Source: Solibacillus sp040274725 (lineage in GTDB: Bacteria > Bacillota > Bacilli > Bacillales_A > Planococcaceae). From it: a stretch of 64,000 nucleotides of DNA. A program made the translations under genes and the position numbers. Of this stretch, positions 23,841 through 32,299 are shown in pieces. Position 1 is the stretch's first letter, and each line of letters starts with the position of its first letter. The notes beneath the pieces were generated by a model, which had not been told where the DNA came from, did not search any database, and saw nothing but the letters and a program-made list of their open reading frames with translations. The stretch covers positions 123,532 through 187,531 of the forward strand of contig JBEMAQ010000005.1 of assembly GCA_040274725.1 (NCBI GenBank), read 5' to 3'.

Positions 23841-25208
23841 ATGTTAAAACACCAACTAAAAGAAATCGCCAGCAATTTTGCAGGCGCACCCGCACATCTT
23901 GAGCTATTTATTGAAGATTATACGCAGGACGGGGCAACATTTATGTGGAAGGATGGCGAAGAAGGCTATTATGTAGAGCTTGACGCAAACGGCAAACTGC
24001 TAAGTCTGTCAAAGCCTGCCGTGCTTTCGTCTCCGCACGTTTCACAACAACAGATTGCCGAGCAGTTTTTAACGAACGAGTATCCGGAGGCCCTGAAGTA
24101 TTTCACGTTATCCGCCGCCAAAGAAACGGAGGAAGGGACTCGATTTACGTTTGAGCAGTATGTAGGTGATATGCCGCTCGCAACATACTACTGCATCATC
24201 GCCGTCTCAGCAGGAGGAGAGATAATTGATTTCACGTATAAAGGCTATCTAACAACACCGCCATTACTGCCTACTACACTTGCGCCAAAGGAAACGATTT
24301 TAGAGAAGCTGTTTGAGGCAAACTGGACGGTGGATATGCTCTATTTAATAAGTGACTATTATTCGGTGCCAACGTCCGGGCTATATGTCATGTACGAAAG
24401 CCCGGTTTTCTATCATACATTTGACGCGGAGGCTGGAGTGCGCGAGGTCGAAACGACGAACTATGTGGAAACCGGGACGTTTGTGCCCTTCCCAAAAATC
24501 GTGCCAACAGAACGCATGACCACTATGGAACAAATAATCGGCATCCCAGATTCAATGGGAATTGTCCGCAAGTCTGAAATGGAGCACTCTCTCAAAATCG
24601 TCTGGCGTGAAAAACACTGGCAAGCCGCAAATGACAAGTCACTCGATAGCTATATGCTAAGTCGCATGGAGGATTGTGTAAAAGCGGAAATGGATCCAAG
24701 CACAAATCAGGTAAAAAACTTCGTCTGGTTTAAAGAAAGACGCGGCGACTATAATTACTCCTTTGAGGAATGTCGCTACATTGCGATGCAATTTGTCGCA
24801 ACGTATTACAGTGACTATGTGACTTACTTACAAATGAAGGTGGAAGAACCGTCCTTTAATGATGTACACCGCGCATTTTTCACATTCCCGATTATGGTGG
24901 ACGATTACCGCATGGACGGCGAATTTTTCTATGTCTCAGTCAATCAAACAACGGGCCTTATTGATCTGCTCATGACCCCACGTTTAGCGCTTGCAACGAT
25001 TGAAGCATATAAGCCGGCACCCATACTTCCGCTCGCTACAGCACAGCAGGCGCTCAGCGAAGTAGATGCCCTCCTCGCTTGGCAAAGTAACTATGATGAC
25101 GAAAATCCTAGTGAAACCTTAACCTACACATTCGGCCATCACGAAACGAAGCAAAAGATTAAGGGAATTGATGCGGTGACGGGAAAGTTGATTGTTTCAA
25201 CATTTTAA
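23841..25208 (+). CDS. Cytosolic YcdB/YcdC-domain protein
   Basis: 455 residues from the ATG at 23841 (MLKHQLKEIA), preceded by AAGGACGTG. Earlier in-frame codons lack a site. No signal peptide. It contains two or more YcdB/YcdC (PepSY-like) modules: YYVELDANGKLLSLSKPAVL, GGEIIDFTYKGYL, EMDPSTNQVKNFVWF, YVSVNQTTGLIDLLMTPRLA and IKGIDAVTGKLIVSTF, each preceded by a helix such as SQQQIAEQFLTNEYPEALKY. It is related to the secreted protein at 4845-7049 but lacks the export signal and SLH repeats. Function unknown; such cytosolic members are frequent in Bacillales. Confidence 0.68.
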   Translation: MLKHQLKEIASNFAGAPAHLELFIEDYTQDGATFMWKDGEEGYYVELDANGKLLSLSKPAVLSSPHVSQQQIAEQFLTNEYPEALKYFTLSAAKETEEGTRFTFEQYVGDMPLATYYCIIAVSAGGEIIDFTYKGYLTTPPLLPTTLAPKETILEKLFEANWTVDMLYLISDYYSVPTSGLYVMYESPVFYHTFDAEAGVREVETTNYVETGTFVPFPKIVPTERMTTMEQIIGIPDSMGIVRKSEMEHSLKIVWREKHWQAANDKSLDSYMLSRMEDCVKAEMDPSTNQVKNFVWFKERRGDYNYSFEECRYIAMQFVATYYSDYVTYLQMKVEEPSFNDVHRAFFTFPIMVDDYRMDGEFFYVSVNQTTGLIDLLMTPRLALATIEAYKPAPILPLATAQQALSEVDALLAWQSNYDDENPSETLTYTFGHHETKQKIKGIDAVTGKLIVSTF

Positions 25209-25254
25209 ATGACAAGGAAAACGTGTTTTTACTTTCGCGTTTTCCTTGTCATTT
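25207..25254 (+). terminator. Terminator of the YcdB/YcdC gene
   Basis: Perfect 17-bp stem AAATGACAAGGAAAACG / CGTTTTCCTTGTCATTT with a 14-nt loop, beginning at the stop codon. Confidence 0.88.
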
Positions 25255-25317
25255 ATACATTATTCCACAAAAATGAATCTTTATTTACATACTAACCGTA
25301 TAAAAAACAGAGGTGAT

Positions 25318-26022
25318 ATGATGTTTAGACTACTTGCAACATTCGTGCTCGTGCAGCTGGCTATTCTCGCAAGATATGTTGTCTATGATGCATTCGACTC
25401 ACTATTCTATGCATCGACGTATTTATTGTTAATTGCCGCGGTCGCGATTTATTTTGTGAGCAAATGCTTTGTGAAAAAAGAAATAGGCTATACCCCGAAC
25501 GAAACAGAAAGCTGGTCATTTTTGAACAAGCAGCGCATGTTTACAATTGAAAAGCCGCTCTATAAAGGAAATGTGCGGCGCGGGAGCATCCAGCGAATAT
25601 TTGTGAAAAAATGGCATTATTTCATTACTGATTTACTTGGATCAACGTTCTTTTTGGCCTTCACGCTGAAGTTAGACGAAAACACCTTTGACGTCATTCC
25701 GGCAAACGGTAAGCTCTTTTCCGCGCAAAACCACTGGACGGTTCACAAAAATGGGCAACCCATTGGCACTGCCAAAACTGTTGTCGATTTGAAAAATACC
25801 GTCAAATTAAAGGAAGTCATCCTACTACAAATCGGTGACATCGTGTATTCAACTGCTGCTTCAACCGTGACGTCACACATTACACTACATAATGAGCAGC
25901 AAATTGGTGAGATGAAGCGTAGTCATTTGATTAGTAGCGTCAATCTTTTACAGGTTCAAGACGATACAGCAGAACAGATGATTGCCCTGCTGCTTCACGC
26001 TTTTCATTTTAAAAATGCTTAG
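25318..26022 (+). CDS. Membrane-anchored protein with a tubby-C-terminal-like (YxjI-type) domain
   Basis: 234 residues from ATG 25318, which follows AGAGGTGAT; the longer frame from 25246 reads through the preceding terminator and is rejected. Two hydrophobic helices (ATFVLVQLAILARYVVY and SLFYASTYLLLIAAVAIYFV) precede a cytosolic beta-rich domain: LKLDENTFDVIPANGKL, WTVHKNGQPIGTAKTVVDLK and ITLHNEQQIGEMKRS. The repeated 'strand, NGxxIG, strand' pattern resembles the tubby-like/LURP-one fold of YxjI proteins. Assignment is by pattern and not certain. It ends at its own terminator. Confidence 0.55.
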   Translation: MMFRLLATFVLVQLAILARYVVYDAFDSLFYASTYLLLIAAVAIYFVSKCFVKKEIGYTPNETESWSFLNKQRMFTIEKPLYKGNVRRGSIQRIFVKKWHYFITDLLGSTFFLAFTLKLDENTFDVIPANGKLFSAQNHWTVHKNGQPIGTAKTVVDLKNTVKLKEVILLQIGDIVYSTAASTVTSHITLHNEQQIGEMKRSHLISSVNLLQVQDDTAEQMIALLLHAFHFKNA

Positions 26023-26031
26023 CTCGTCCTG

Positions 26032-26063
26032 CCAGCTAACACAATGTTGCTTTTGTTAGCTGG
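26032..26063 (+). terminator. Terminator of the 25318 gene
   Basis: CCAGCTAACA / TGTTAGCTGG with a 12-nt loop followed by TCATTTTATTT. Confidence 0.75.
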
Positions 26064-26105
26064 TCATTTTATTTCTCCAAAACGTTGCTAAATCACACCA
26101 ATACC

Positions 26106-26339
26106 TTAGCTATTTAACGACTGCATTATTTCAAAAAAGTATTCACTGTTATACGTTTTATGTGGGCTATACCATGCCTTCAACGTGTCTGGTGCAAATA
26201 CATCTAACATTTCTAGCACTTCCCGCGTAAATTCTAGCGGTGCTATTCCTGATGCTGTCACTAAATTTGCGTCACATACTACAGGCGCGACCTCATACAA
26301 TTTTTCTCCTCTATAGTTAGGACAGACCATTTTAGGCAA
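26106..26339 (-). pseudogene. C-terminal fragment of a DJ-1/PfpI-family gene
   Basis: The peptide contains VVCDANLVTASGIAPLEFTREVLEMLDVF then PDTLKAWYSPHKT and YFFEIMQSL, the typical end of DJ-1/PfpI type-1 glutamine-amidotransferase-like proteins of about 190-210 residues. The N-terminal half with the nucleophilic cysteine elbow is absent, and the upstream bases show no continuation in any frame. An ATG at 26339 exists, but the product could not be functional. Best read as a 5'-truncated pseudogene. Confidence 0.72.
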
Positions 26340-26581
26340 TTGCCCTTAATAACTTCTTAGTTACTGTATCGGCATAAACCCAACTTGCCAAATCCTCTCG
26401 TCATTTCTGAATAACTGAAAGAACCGCTCCTCCCCATATATAAAATAACGTCCTTTACCATTTTTCCACTTAATTACGTTTAAAAAATGTCAGTATCTAA
26501 TTACAATTCCCACCTGAATTTGTCCTATAACCCATTACCTCTGAATAAAATGCACTAACGTCATATTCGTGGAGGGCTATT

Positions 26582-27208
26582 CTGAATTCTTTACTCACCT
26601 ATATATTTTTAGGCATCTCTATGGCTGCCACCATTGGTCCTGTGAAGAGCGTCCTCATCAATACTGGGTTGAAAAATGGCTTTTTTCATGCTTGGTTTTT
26701 TAGTCTTGGTGGTTTGGCAACCGACGTCCTGTATATGCTCATCGTGTATTTTGGTATTGGTCAATTTATTGATTCCGTCGTCTTAAAAGTAATCCTCTGG
26801 TCTTTCGGCTGTTTTGTTCTGTTGTACACCGGTATCGAAAATTTACTAACGCTACATAAAATTGAGATGAATTTGAAATCCGGTAAACGAGACCGACTAA
26901 GAAAGTCAATCCTTTCTGGTTTTCTTATGTCCTGGATGAATCCACTGACAATCCTTTTTTGGCTCGGCATTTATGGCTCGATCCTCGCAAAAACAGCCGG
27001 CAAGTTGACAGGTTATCAAATCATCGTTATTAGTATCGCCATTTTACTCGGCATTACGCTCGTCGATTTTCTTTATGCCTTTATTTCCAGTGTCGCGCGT
27101 AAAGTATTATCAATGCGGCTTTTGAAAATTGTTTCACTCATTTCCGCCATCATCATGATCGCTTTCGGCATCTACTTTGGCATGCAGGCTTATCAAGAGT
27201 TATTTTAA
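26582..27208 (+). CDS. LysE/RhtB-family amino-acid exporter, apparent CTG start
   Basis: Six hydrophobic helices and the family N-terminal motif GISMAATIGPVKSVLINTGL (about residues 10-30) identify a LysE/RhtB exporter. The mid-protein SWMNPLTILFWLGIYG is also typical. The ATG at 26621 would delete half of the first helix and has no ribosome binding site. GGAGG at 26571-26575 lies 6 bases before an in-frame CTG (26582), giving MNSLLTYIFLGISMAA, the usual family start. ATT at 26579 is also in frame, but too close to the site. So the gene either initiates at a rare codon or carries a start mutation. Product 208 residues. Confidence 0.78.
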   Translation: MNSLLTYIFLGISMAATIGPVKSVLINTGLKNGFFHAWFFSLGGLATDVLYMLIVYFGIGQFIDSVVLKVILWSFGCFVLLYTGIENLLTLHKIEMNLKSGKRDRLRKSILSGFLMSWMNPLTILFWLGIYGSILAKTAGKLTGYQIIVISIAILLGITLVDFLYAFISSVARKVLSMRLLKIVSLISAIIMIAFGIYFGMQAYQELF

Positions 27209-27291
27209 TACAAAAAACATCCTACGCATAATATGAGCACGCTAGGAAACCATACCTATAAGAAAAAATTTGTCTTACTCGAGGTGTGGTC

Positions 27292-28515
27292 ATGAAAAAA
27301 AGTACAGATGAGGTAAGTATCTGGTGTATTATCAGTTTGACGTCAATTCCGCTCATCATGACGTTAGGGAATTCGATGTTTATTCCAGTTCTCCCGAAAT
27401 TAGAAGAAAAGGTTGGCATTTCTTCCTTTCAGTCGAGCATGATTATTACAAGCTATTCCGTCGCGGCTATTTTTCTTATACCTGTAGCCGGCTACTTATC
27501 CGACCGATTTGGTAGAAAGATGGTCATCTTACCGAGCTTAGTGTTCGCGTTAATCGGCGGACTCATTGCCGGGTTTGCGTCCTGGAAAATGGACGACCCG
27601 TACACCGTCATTATCATTGGACGAATTCTACAAGGCATCGGGGCAGCAGGTGCCATGCCAATCGTTTTGCCACTTGTAGGTGACCTATATCAAGGTGATG
27701 ACGAAAAAACCAGTGCCACATTAGGTATTATTGAAACGTCGAACACATTTGGAAAAGTGTTAAGTCCCATTTTAGGCTCCATTTTTGCGGCGATTTTATG
27801 GTTCCTGCCCTTCTTTTCTATTTCAGTACTCAGTTTAATTTCTTTTGCACTCATTTTTTTCTTTGTGAAACCACCGAAAGAAAAAGATGAGCCCGTGAAG
27901 TTGAAAGAATTTTTACGTAGCACAAAAAAAGTATTCAAAGCGGAAGGCAAATGGCTGTATACCATCTTTCTAAACGGGGTTCTTGTGATGCTTATCTTAT
28001 TTAGTATGTTGTTTTTCTTATCAGAGAACCTCGAAAAAGTGCATGATATCAAAGGCGTTAAAAAAGGGTTCGTTCTGGCCATTCCCCTTTTATTACTTTG
28101 TATTGCTTCCTTTATTTCCGGTCGAAAAATTAAAGGGGACCTCGCAAGGATTAAAAAAATCATTATGATTGGCTTAATTGCGATGTCTGTTAGCATCGTT
28201 TTTGTCGGCTTTACAAATAAAAAGCTCATTCTGCTGTTAGTGGTCACAAGTATCGTCGGCACAGCAATTGGCGCACTCCTGCCTGCACTTGACGCGATTA
28301 TTACAGAAAACATCGAAAAAGAATTGCGCGGTACCGTGTCGTCCTTTTATAGCTCGGCACGTTTTATCGGTGTGGCAGCCGGTCCCCCAATTATGTCGCT
28401 TGTCATGAAAAACTATCTCAATGTTAGCTATATAACAGCAGGTGTATTAGGACTCATCCTGTTGTTTGCTGTCTTTAAATTTATAAAAGTCGATGAAATA
28501 AAAAAAACAGCATAA
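27292..28515 (+). CDS. MFS drug-efflux-type transporter (DHA1, 12 TM)
   Basis: 407 residues from ATG 27292, preceded by GAGGTG at spacing 7. Twelve hydrophobic helices. The MFS motif A is present after TM2 (GYLSDRFGRKMVILPSL), and motif C-like GILQGIGAAGAMPIVLPLVG lies in TM4-5. This places it in the proton-antiport multidrug class rather than sugar uptake. Substrate unknown. It follows the LysE-type exporter by about 80 bases on the same strand, so the two exporters may be co-transcribed. Confidence 0.88.
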   Translation: MKKSTDEVSIWCIISLTSIPLIMTLGNSMFIPVLPKLEEKVGISSFQSSMIITSYSVAAIFLIPVAGYLSDRFGRKMVILPSLVFALIGGLIAGFASWKMDDPYTVIIIGRILQGIGAAGAMPIVLPLVGDLYQGDDEKTSATLGIIETSNTFGKVLSPILGSIFAAILWFLPFFSISVLSLISFALIFFFVKPPKEKDEPVKLKEFLRSTKKVFKAEGKWLYTIFLNGVLVMLILFSMLFFLSENLEKVHDIKGVKKGFVLAIPLLLLCIASFISGRKIKGDLARIKKIIMIGLIAMSVSIVFVGFTNKKLILLLVVTSIVGTAIGALLPALDAIITENIEKELRGTVSSFYSSARFIGVAAGPPIMSLVMKNYLNVSYITAGVLGLILLFAVFKFIKVDEIKKTA

Positions 28516-28519
28516 AAAT

Positions 28520-28552
28520 AAGGACCTACTAGCTCTGGCTAAATAGGTCCTT
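28520..28552. terminator. Bidirectional terminator after the MFS gene
   Basis: AAGGACCTA / TAGGTCCTT with a 15-nt loop and TTTTT on the plus side. The minus-strand small gene at 28567 ends just beyond. Confidence 0.78.
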
Positions 28553-28566
28553 TTTAAATATGTAAT

Positions 28567-28839
28567 TCATTTAGCCTTCATAGCGAAAAGAATAAGGAAA
28601 ATACCGCCAAAAAGACACACGATTCTTGTCATAGAAATTTTGTCCGCCAAACCAAGTAACGCAATCGCTGTCGTCACAATCAAAATAACTGGCCCTACTA
28701 AGGCAAGTAAAGAATTAATATAAAAAGCCTTTTCTAAATCATTGAATTTATACATGAATGCGGCAGCTGTTATCTCGATACTTCCTGAAATCAGCCTTAA
28801 AATAATAATAAACAAAAGTGCCCTTTCAATAAAGGTCAT
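28567..28839 (-). CDS. Small three-TM membrane protein (90 aa)
   Basis: Three hydrophobic helices (ALLFIIILRLISGSIEITAA, INSLLALVGPVILIVTTAIA and RIVCLFGGIFLILFAM). AGAGGAAGTG precedes the ATG at 28839. The pattern, with a RLISGSIEITAAAFMYKFND block, looks like a small conserved Bacillales family (YqhV-like), but I do not assert the name. It converges on the MFS transporter and shares its terminator. Confidence 0.6.
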   Translation of the reverse strand: MTFIERALLFIIILRLISGSIEITAAAFMYKFNDLEKAFYINSLLALVGPVILIVTTAIALLGLADKISMTRIVCLFGGIFLILFAMKAK

Positions 28840-29066
28840 CACTTCCTCTGCTAGTAGTCATAGCTACTATATGCAGTCAGCTGAAAGATTATTTTTATTG
28901 ATGGAACACATTTTTAAGGTGCTTGGGTAGGCTAAAGGGTCGGCAAATTTAAGAAAATATCCTTCTTGAGATTACGCATCCCCCTACTCATCTGTATAAA
29001 ATCATCATGCAAAAGCTTCAAAGTTAGACATTCGTTTAATAGTCTGCCTATTTTTTACTCACTACA

Positions 29067-29588
29067 CTACCGCGCAATAAACTCCTTCACACATGTTAGC
29101 TGATTAATCGGTACTTTCCCTGTCACACCTTGTAAATCTAGTGGCTCGCCCCATATTTCACTCGCTTTCAGTTGTTCTAGCTCAAAAATCAGCACCCAGC
29201 TTGTTCGAATTTCCTCCTCCGTATAAAGCTCATCCTCGTCTAACTCCAAACTCATATAGCAATTATTTAATACAATATGCCAAGCCTGAAAGTCGCTTAA
29301 TAACACATCCTTTGCGTCAAGCGTCACCTTTAACAAAACACCTTGCTCACCCTTTGCTAAATAACCTGACCTTCGTAAATCCGGTCGCTCTGTCCGCAGC
29401 CATACCGGATATTCCCCTGCATAACCCGGGATTCGCTCTTTCATTTGCGTCATCATCCAATGATACGCCTCCGCAAAGTCCTCATCCACATAGGCGCGAT
29501 TGCCTGTCAAATAGCCAAGCGTTTGTACTTCCTGCCATTTGCTTTTTGTTTGAATCGTCCAATAGGTTGTCATATTCCTCTTGTCCAT
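29067..29588 (-). CDS. DUF3841-family protein
   Basis: 173 residues. The family is recognised from YWTIQTKSKWQEVQTLGYLT, the central YPVWLRTERPDLRRSGYL, and LKVTLDAKDVLLSDFQAWHIVLNN. GGGAGGAG lies just before ATG 29588; ATG 29573 is an alternative start. The protein is soluble and cytosolic. DUF3841 has no established role; its members resemble DUF4433/ART-like small domains only superficially. It follows the 29654 gene closely on the same strand, so the two may form an operon. Confidence 0.7.
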   Translation of the reverse strand: MDKRNMTTYWTIQTKSKWQEVQTLGYLTGNRAYVDEDFAEAYHWMMTQMKERIPGYAGEYPVWLRTERPDLRRSGYLAKGEQGVLLKVTLDAKDVLLSDFQAWHIVLNNCYMSLELDEDELYTEEEIRTSWVLIFELEQLKASEIWGEPLDLQGVTGKVPINQLTCVKEFIAR

Positions 29589-29653
29589 GCCTCTCCTCCC
29601 GATAATCAACATGTAGTAGCAAGCTGTTACACACAAATTGTTTACATTACGCT

Positions 29654-30223
29654 TTAATAATGGATCGTTCCCTCCAAAAAATCTCGCATCAATGACTCTT
29701 CCTGCAAATCAGCCCGATTCGTGACAAACGTAAACCCAGCTGCATCATGCTCCGTCAAAAGGATGGTCATGTCCTTTGCTAAATCGACCGCCGCAAAGCC
29801 GTTCTCATAGTAAACCGTATCCTGCTGCGTCATCGCCCATAAATAATTATTGAACGCATTGTCAAACCAGAACGCAAATGCTTTACTGAGCAAGACCTCA
29901 TCTGTAATCGCTACCGTAAAGGCAGGCACCTCTACCTGATGAAACGTATTGCGCCCTGATTGTCTTGTTATCGTCCTTCCTGAAGGCATGTAACGAATGT
30001 CAAAATCACCCTCCCGTAAAATCCACTCGTGGCTATCGTCATCGCTCTCAAAATACAAATAAAACGGGAACGAATACAGCGTTTGCGCTAGTTGCTGCAA
30101 GCGCTGACTCGTTTCCTCCACATAGTCATGCGCATCGCCCGCCACAGCATACGCCGCGTATCCGCCCTTCAACTCAATCATGCCAGAGTATTCTCTATCA
30201 TATTTCAATACATGAATCATCAT
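29654..30223 (-). CDS. Soluble protein of unknown function (189 aa)
   Basis: ATG 30223 follows AAAGGGGGAGG; the longer frame from 30247 is rejected. The sequence shows YSGMIELKGGYAAYAVAGDA, LYSFPFYLYFESDDDSHEWI and an acidic/aromatic second half (FAFWFDNAFNNYLWAMTQ). No membrane segments, no signal peptide, no cofactor motif. I do not recognise the family. It precedes the DUF3841 gene on the same strand with about 65 bases between them. Confidence 0.6.
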   Translation of the reverse strand: MMIHVLKYDREYSGMIELKGGYAAYAVAGDAHDYVEETSQRLQQLAQTLYSFPFYLYFESDDDSHEWILREGDFDIRYMPSGRTITRQSGRNTFHQVEVPAFTVAITDEVLLSKAFAFWFDNAFNNYLWAMTQQDTVYYENGFAAVDLAKDMTILLTEHDAAGFTFVTNRADLQEESLMRDFLEGTIHY

Positions 30224-30574
30224 TGCCTCCCCCTTTATAACTGGCAAAAATGCTTATAGGCTTGAACTTTAGGTTAATAAAAGTCTTCATAAGCTTTTAT
30301 CTCCATCACTCTAGAGTAGCCAAAACATTCACCGAATAGCTTTCTATAGCTTTTACAAAATGACACGCTATTTTGATGACAAAATTTCTTAATTCGTTCA
30401 GTATCCTGTTCTTGCAAGATTACATAAGTCATTTCCAATATCAACCAGTATTCATAGAGATGTTATTACGCGCCTCGGGAACTTGAGCACCTCCATTAAC
30501 GTATTAGAATAGACGACTCACAAAATCCATTAGTACCACAATTTTCGTCGTGTACTAAGGAAGGGACTATACAA
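30224..30574. other. Intergenic stretch without supported gene
   Basis: About 350 bases between divergent genes. I see no strong repeat, terminator or open frame with a ribosome binding site. Confidence 0.35.
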
Positions 30575-31012
30575 ATGGAGAAGCAAAAAAAGTCTTTAAC
30601 GATACTCGTTTTTGTCAATATTCTGGTTGCTTGTTTTGTTCAAATTATTTGTTCATCGATTTTCACAGAAAAGATGGATATGACACTTTTTCAATTTGTC
30701 ATTTTCCCTTTGATTTTAGTATGTATAAATGTTGCGATGGCGCTGAAATTTAATCTAAAGTTTTATCACTATTCCGTTTCTGCATATTTAGGCTTCTTGT
30801 GCTCTATTATTGCGTTTGCATTTATCCTGTTGATATTAGAGCGACCTCAAGAGCTGCCTCCGGGTGAAATCGTATTAGGTGCAGATTTAATCCTTGTCAT
30901 CCTTATTTCTTTTATCCAGTTTGTTGCTTTACTTTTTTTAAATTTAGTTGTTTATATCATTTTTAAATTATTTTTTGCTAAAAGGTTGTTGCGCAAAAAT
31001 CGCTTTAGTTAG
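30575..31012 (+). CDS. Four-TM membrane protein (145 aa)
   Basis: ATG 30575 follows AAGGAAGGGAC. Four hydrophobic helices: LTILVFVNILVACFVQIICS, LFQFVIFPLILVCINVAMAL, YLGFLCSIIAFAFILLIL and LILVILISFIQFVALLFLNL. The only larger loop is acidic (ERPQELPPGE). The tail is basic (FFAKRLLRKNRFS), so the C-terminus faces the cytosol. No family recognised. It converges on another four-TM protein and shares a terminator with it. Confidence 0.6.
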   Translation: MEKQKKSLTILVFVNILVACFVQIICSSIFTEKMDMTLFQFVIFPLILVCINVAMALKFNLKFYHYSVSAYLGFLCSIIAFAFILLILERPQELPPGEIVLGADLILVILISFIQFVALLFLNLVVYIIFKLFFAKRLLRKNRFS

Positions 31013-31013
31013 T

Positions 31014-31036
31014 GAGTGACCGAATGATGGTCACTC
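31014..31036. terminator. Bidirectional terminator between two membrane-protein genes
   Basis: GAGTGACC / GGTCACTC with a 7-nt loop followed by TTTTG on the plus strand. Confidence 0.7.
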
Positions 31037-31417
31037 TTTTGTTGCAGGGTATTTTAGTAAAAAAATATTGATTAAAAGGATTAATAAGGGATGGATTACG
31101 AAAGCGAGTGAAAGCTGCGCATAGGAAGAAGTGAAATATTCTGCATTTGATTGCATTTTAAATGTAGATAGGCCTAGTATAAGCAAAAGCGTTAATATGG
31201 CCATTAACATGTGACGAATACGTTTTTGAGAAATTAGAATCGCGCCACAAATGAATGATAGTGTGAACAGAAACAGAAGTAGATGTAGAACGATCGCTTC
31301 GGAAACTGTATAAGCAACAGGTATATCCGAGGTAATTAGTAGTTTATGTATACAAGCACAAACGAAGGAAATAGTGCCTAGCAGAAAAAATAGATTCGCC
31401 ACTGTATGTTTTTTCAT
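31031..31417 (-). CDS. Four-TM membrane protein (128 aa)
   Basis: Four hydrophobic helices (LFFLLGTISFVCACIHKLLI, AIVLHLLLFLFTLSFICGAI, MLMAILTLLLILGLSTF and LAFVIHPLLILLINIFLL). AGAAGGTGAAATC precedes the ATG. The end of the gene overlaps the shared terminator. No family recognised. Confidence 0.58.
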   Translation of the reverse strand: MKKHTVANLFFLLGTISFVCACIHKLLITSDIPVAYTVSEAIVLHLLLFLFTLSFICGAILISQKRIRHMLMAILTLLLILGLSTFKMQSNAEYFTSSYAQLSLAFVIHPLLILLINIFLLKYPATKE

Positions 31418-31476
31418 GATTTCACCTTCTCTATAGTTGGAGTAAGTTCAGTATGATGCTGAACTCATTTTTAAAA

Positions 31477-31723
31477 TTAAACTTCAGATAATAACCACGA
31501 AACACTATATACAACGAGCGCTATAAGTAGTGTGAAAACGATCACTCGTGGTTCCATTAAAATCATCATTTTTGAGATAATGTCTTTTGAGATGAGCATT
31601 TAAAACCGGGATAAATAAATTAATCGCTAAAAAATTAATCGCAAATCCACCGCCAAATACAATCAGTAAGTACTTACTCGCAAATTTATAAGAAAATGGG
31701 TAGATTACGAAACGAAATAACAA
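31477..31723 (-). pseudogene. Frameshifted two-TM membrane protein gene
   Basis: Frame 1 from TTG 31723 gives one helix (YLLIVFGGGFAINFLAINLF) and then non-membrane sequence. Near 31600 (GTTTTAAATGC) frame 2 continues sensibly as MLISKDIISKMMILMEPRVI and a second helix (VFTLLIALVVYSVSWLL) to TAA at 31477. One missing A in the short A-run would restore a protein of about 80 residues. The start has only a weak site (TAGG). It could be a sequencing slip. Confidence 0.45.
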
Positions 31724-31750
31724 TAGACAACCTAAAAAATGAGGGATTCC

Positions 31751-32260
31751 ATGTTTAACCCATTACAAGAACGAATTGAGCACGGTCACTACGCGTTATT
31801 TTTTTGCTTAGCAATCACACTGCATAATGTTGAGGAGTCCATTTGGTTACCGAGGTGGTCGCAATCTGCCTACTCTATCCAGCAGCCTGTCTCATCAAAC
31901 GAATTTCATTTCGCTGTCCTTGTCATTACGGCGCTGGCCTATTTAACCGCCTTTTTCTTTGTGCAATTTGCGCATAGTCCGCTTGCGAAATACGCCTTTA
32001 GCGGTTTTTTAGGGGCCATGATTTTGAATACGTTTTTTCCACATGCACTTTCAACGATTGTCATGAAAGCCTATGCACCGGGACTTCTCACTGGATTATT
32101 GCTAATTGTGCCGATTCATGCGTTCATTCTTTACCAATTACACAAGCAGCGCATTGTCACGTTCAAAGAGATTGTACTTTCAACGATTATTGTCGGAGCT
32201 GTGCTGTTGCTACTCATCCCTACTCTGTTTGCGCTGGCAAATCGTTTCGTTGTTTATTAG
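31751..32260 (+). CDS. HXXEE-motif membrane protein
   Basis: 169 residues from ATG 31751, after TGAGGGA; the ATG at 31739 lacks a site. The defining HXXEE motif is present in helix 1-2 (LHNVEESIWLPRW), and a second conserved histidine-bearing region occurs in FFPHALSTI. Five hydrophobic segments follow. The family is a membrane protein with conserved His/Glu residues of unknown function, proposed to bind metal or act as a hydrolase. It stands alone. Confidence 0.75.
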   Translation: MFNPLQERIEHGHYALFFCLAITLHNVEESIWLPRWSQSAYSIQQPVSSNEFHFAVLVITALAYLTAFFFVQFAHSPLAKYAFSGFLGAMILNTFFPHALSTIVMKAYAPGLLTGLLLIVPIHAFILYQLHKQRIVTFKEIVLSTIIVGAVLLLLIPTLFALANRFVVY

Positions 32261-32299
32261 TGAATTGTTGCTCATACTTAGTTCGAGAGCGTTTTTACT

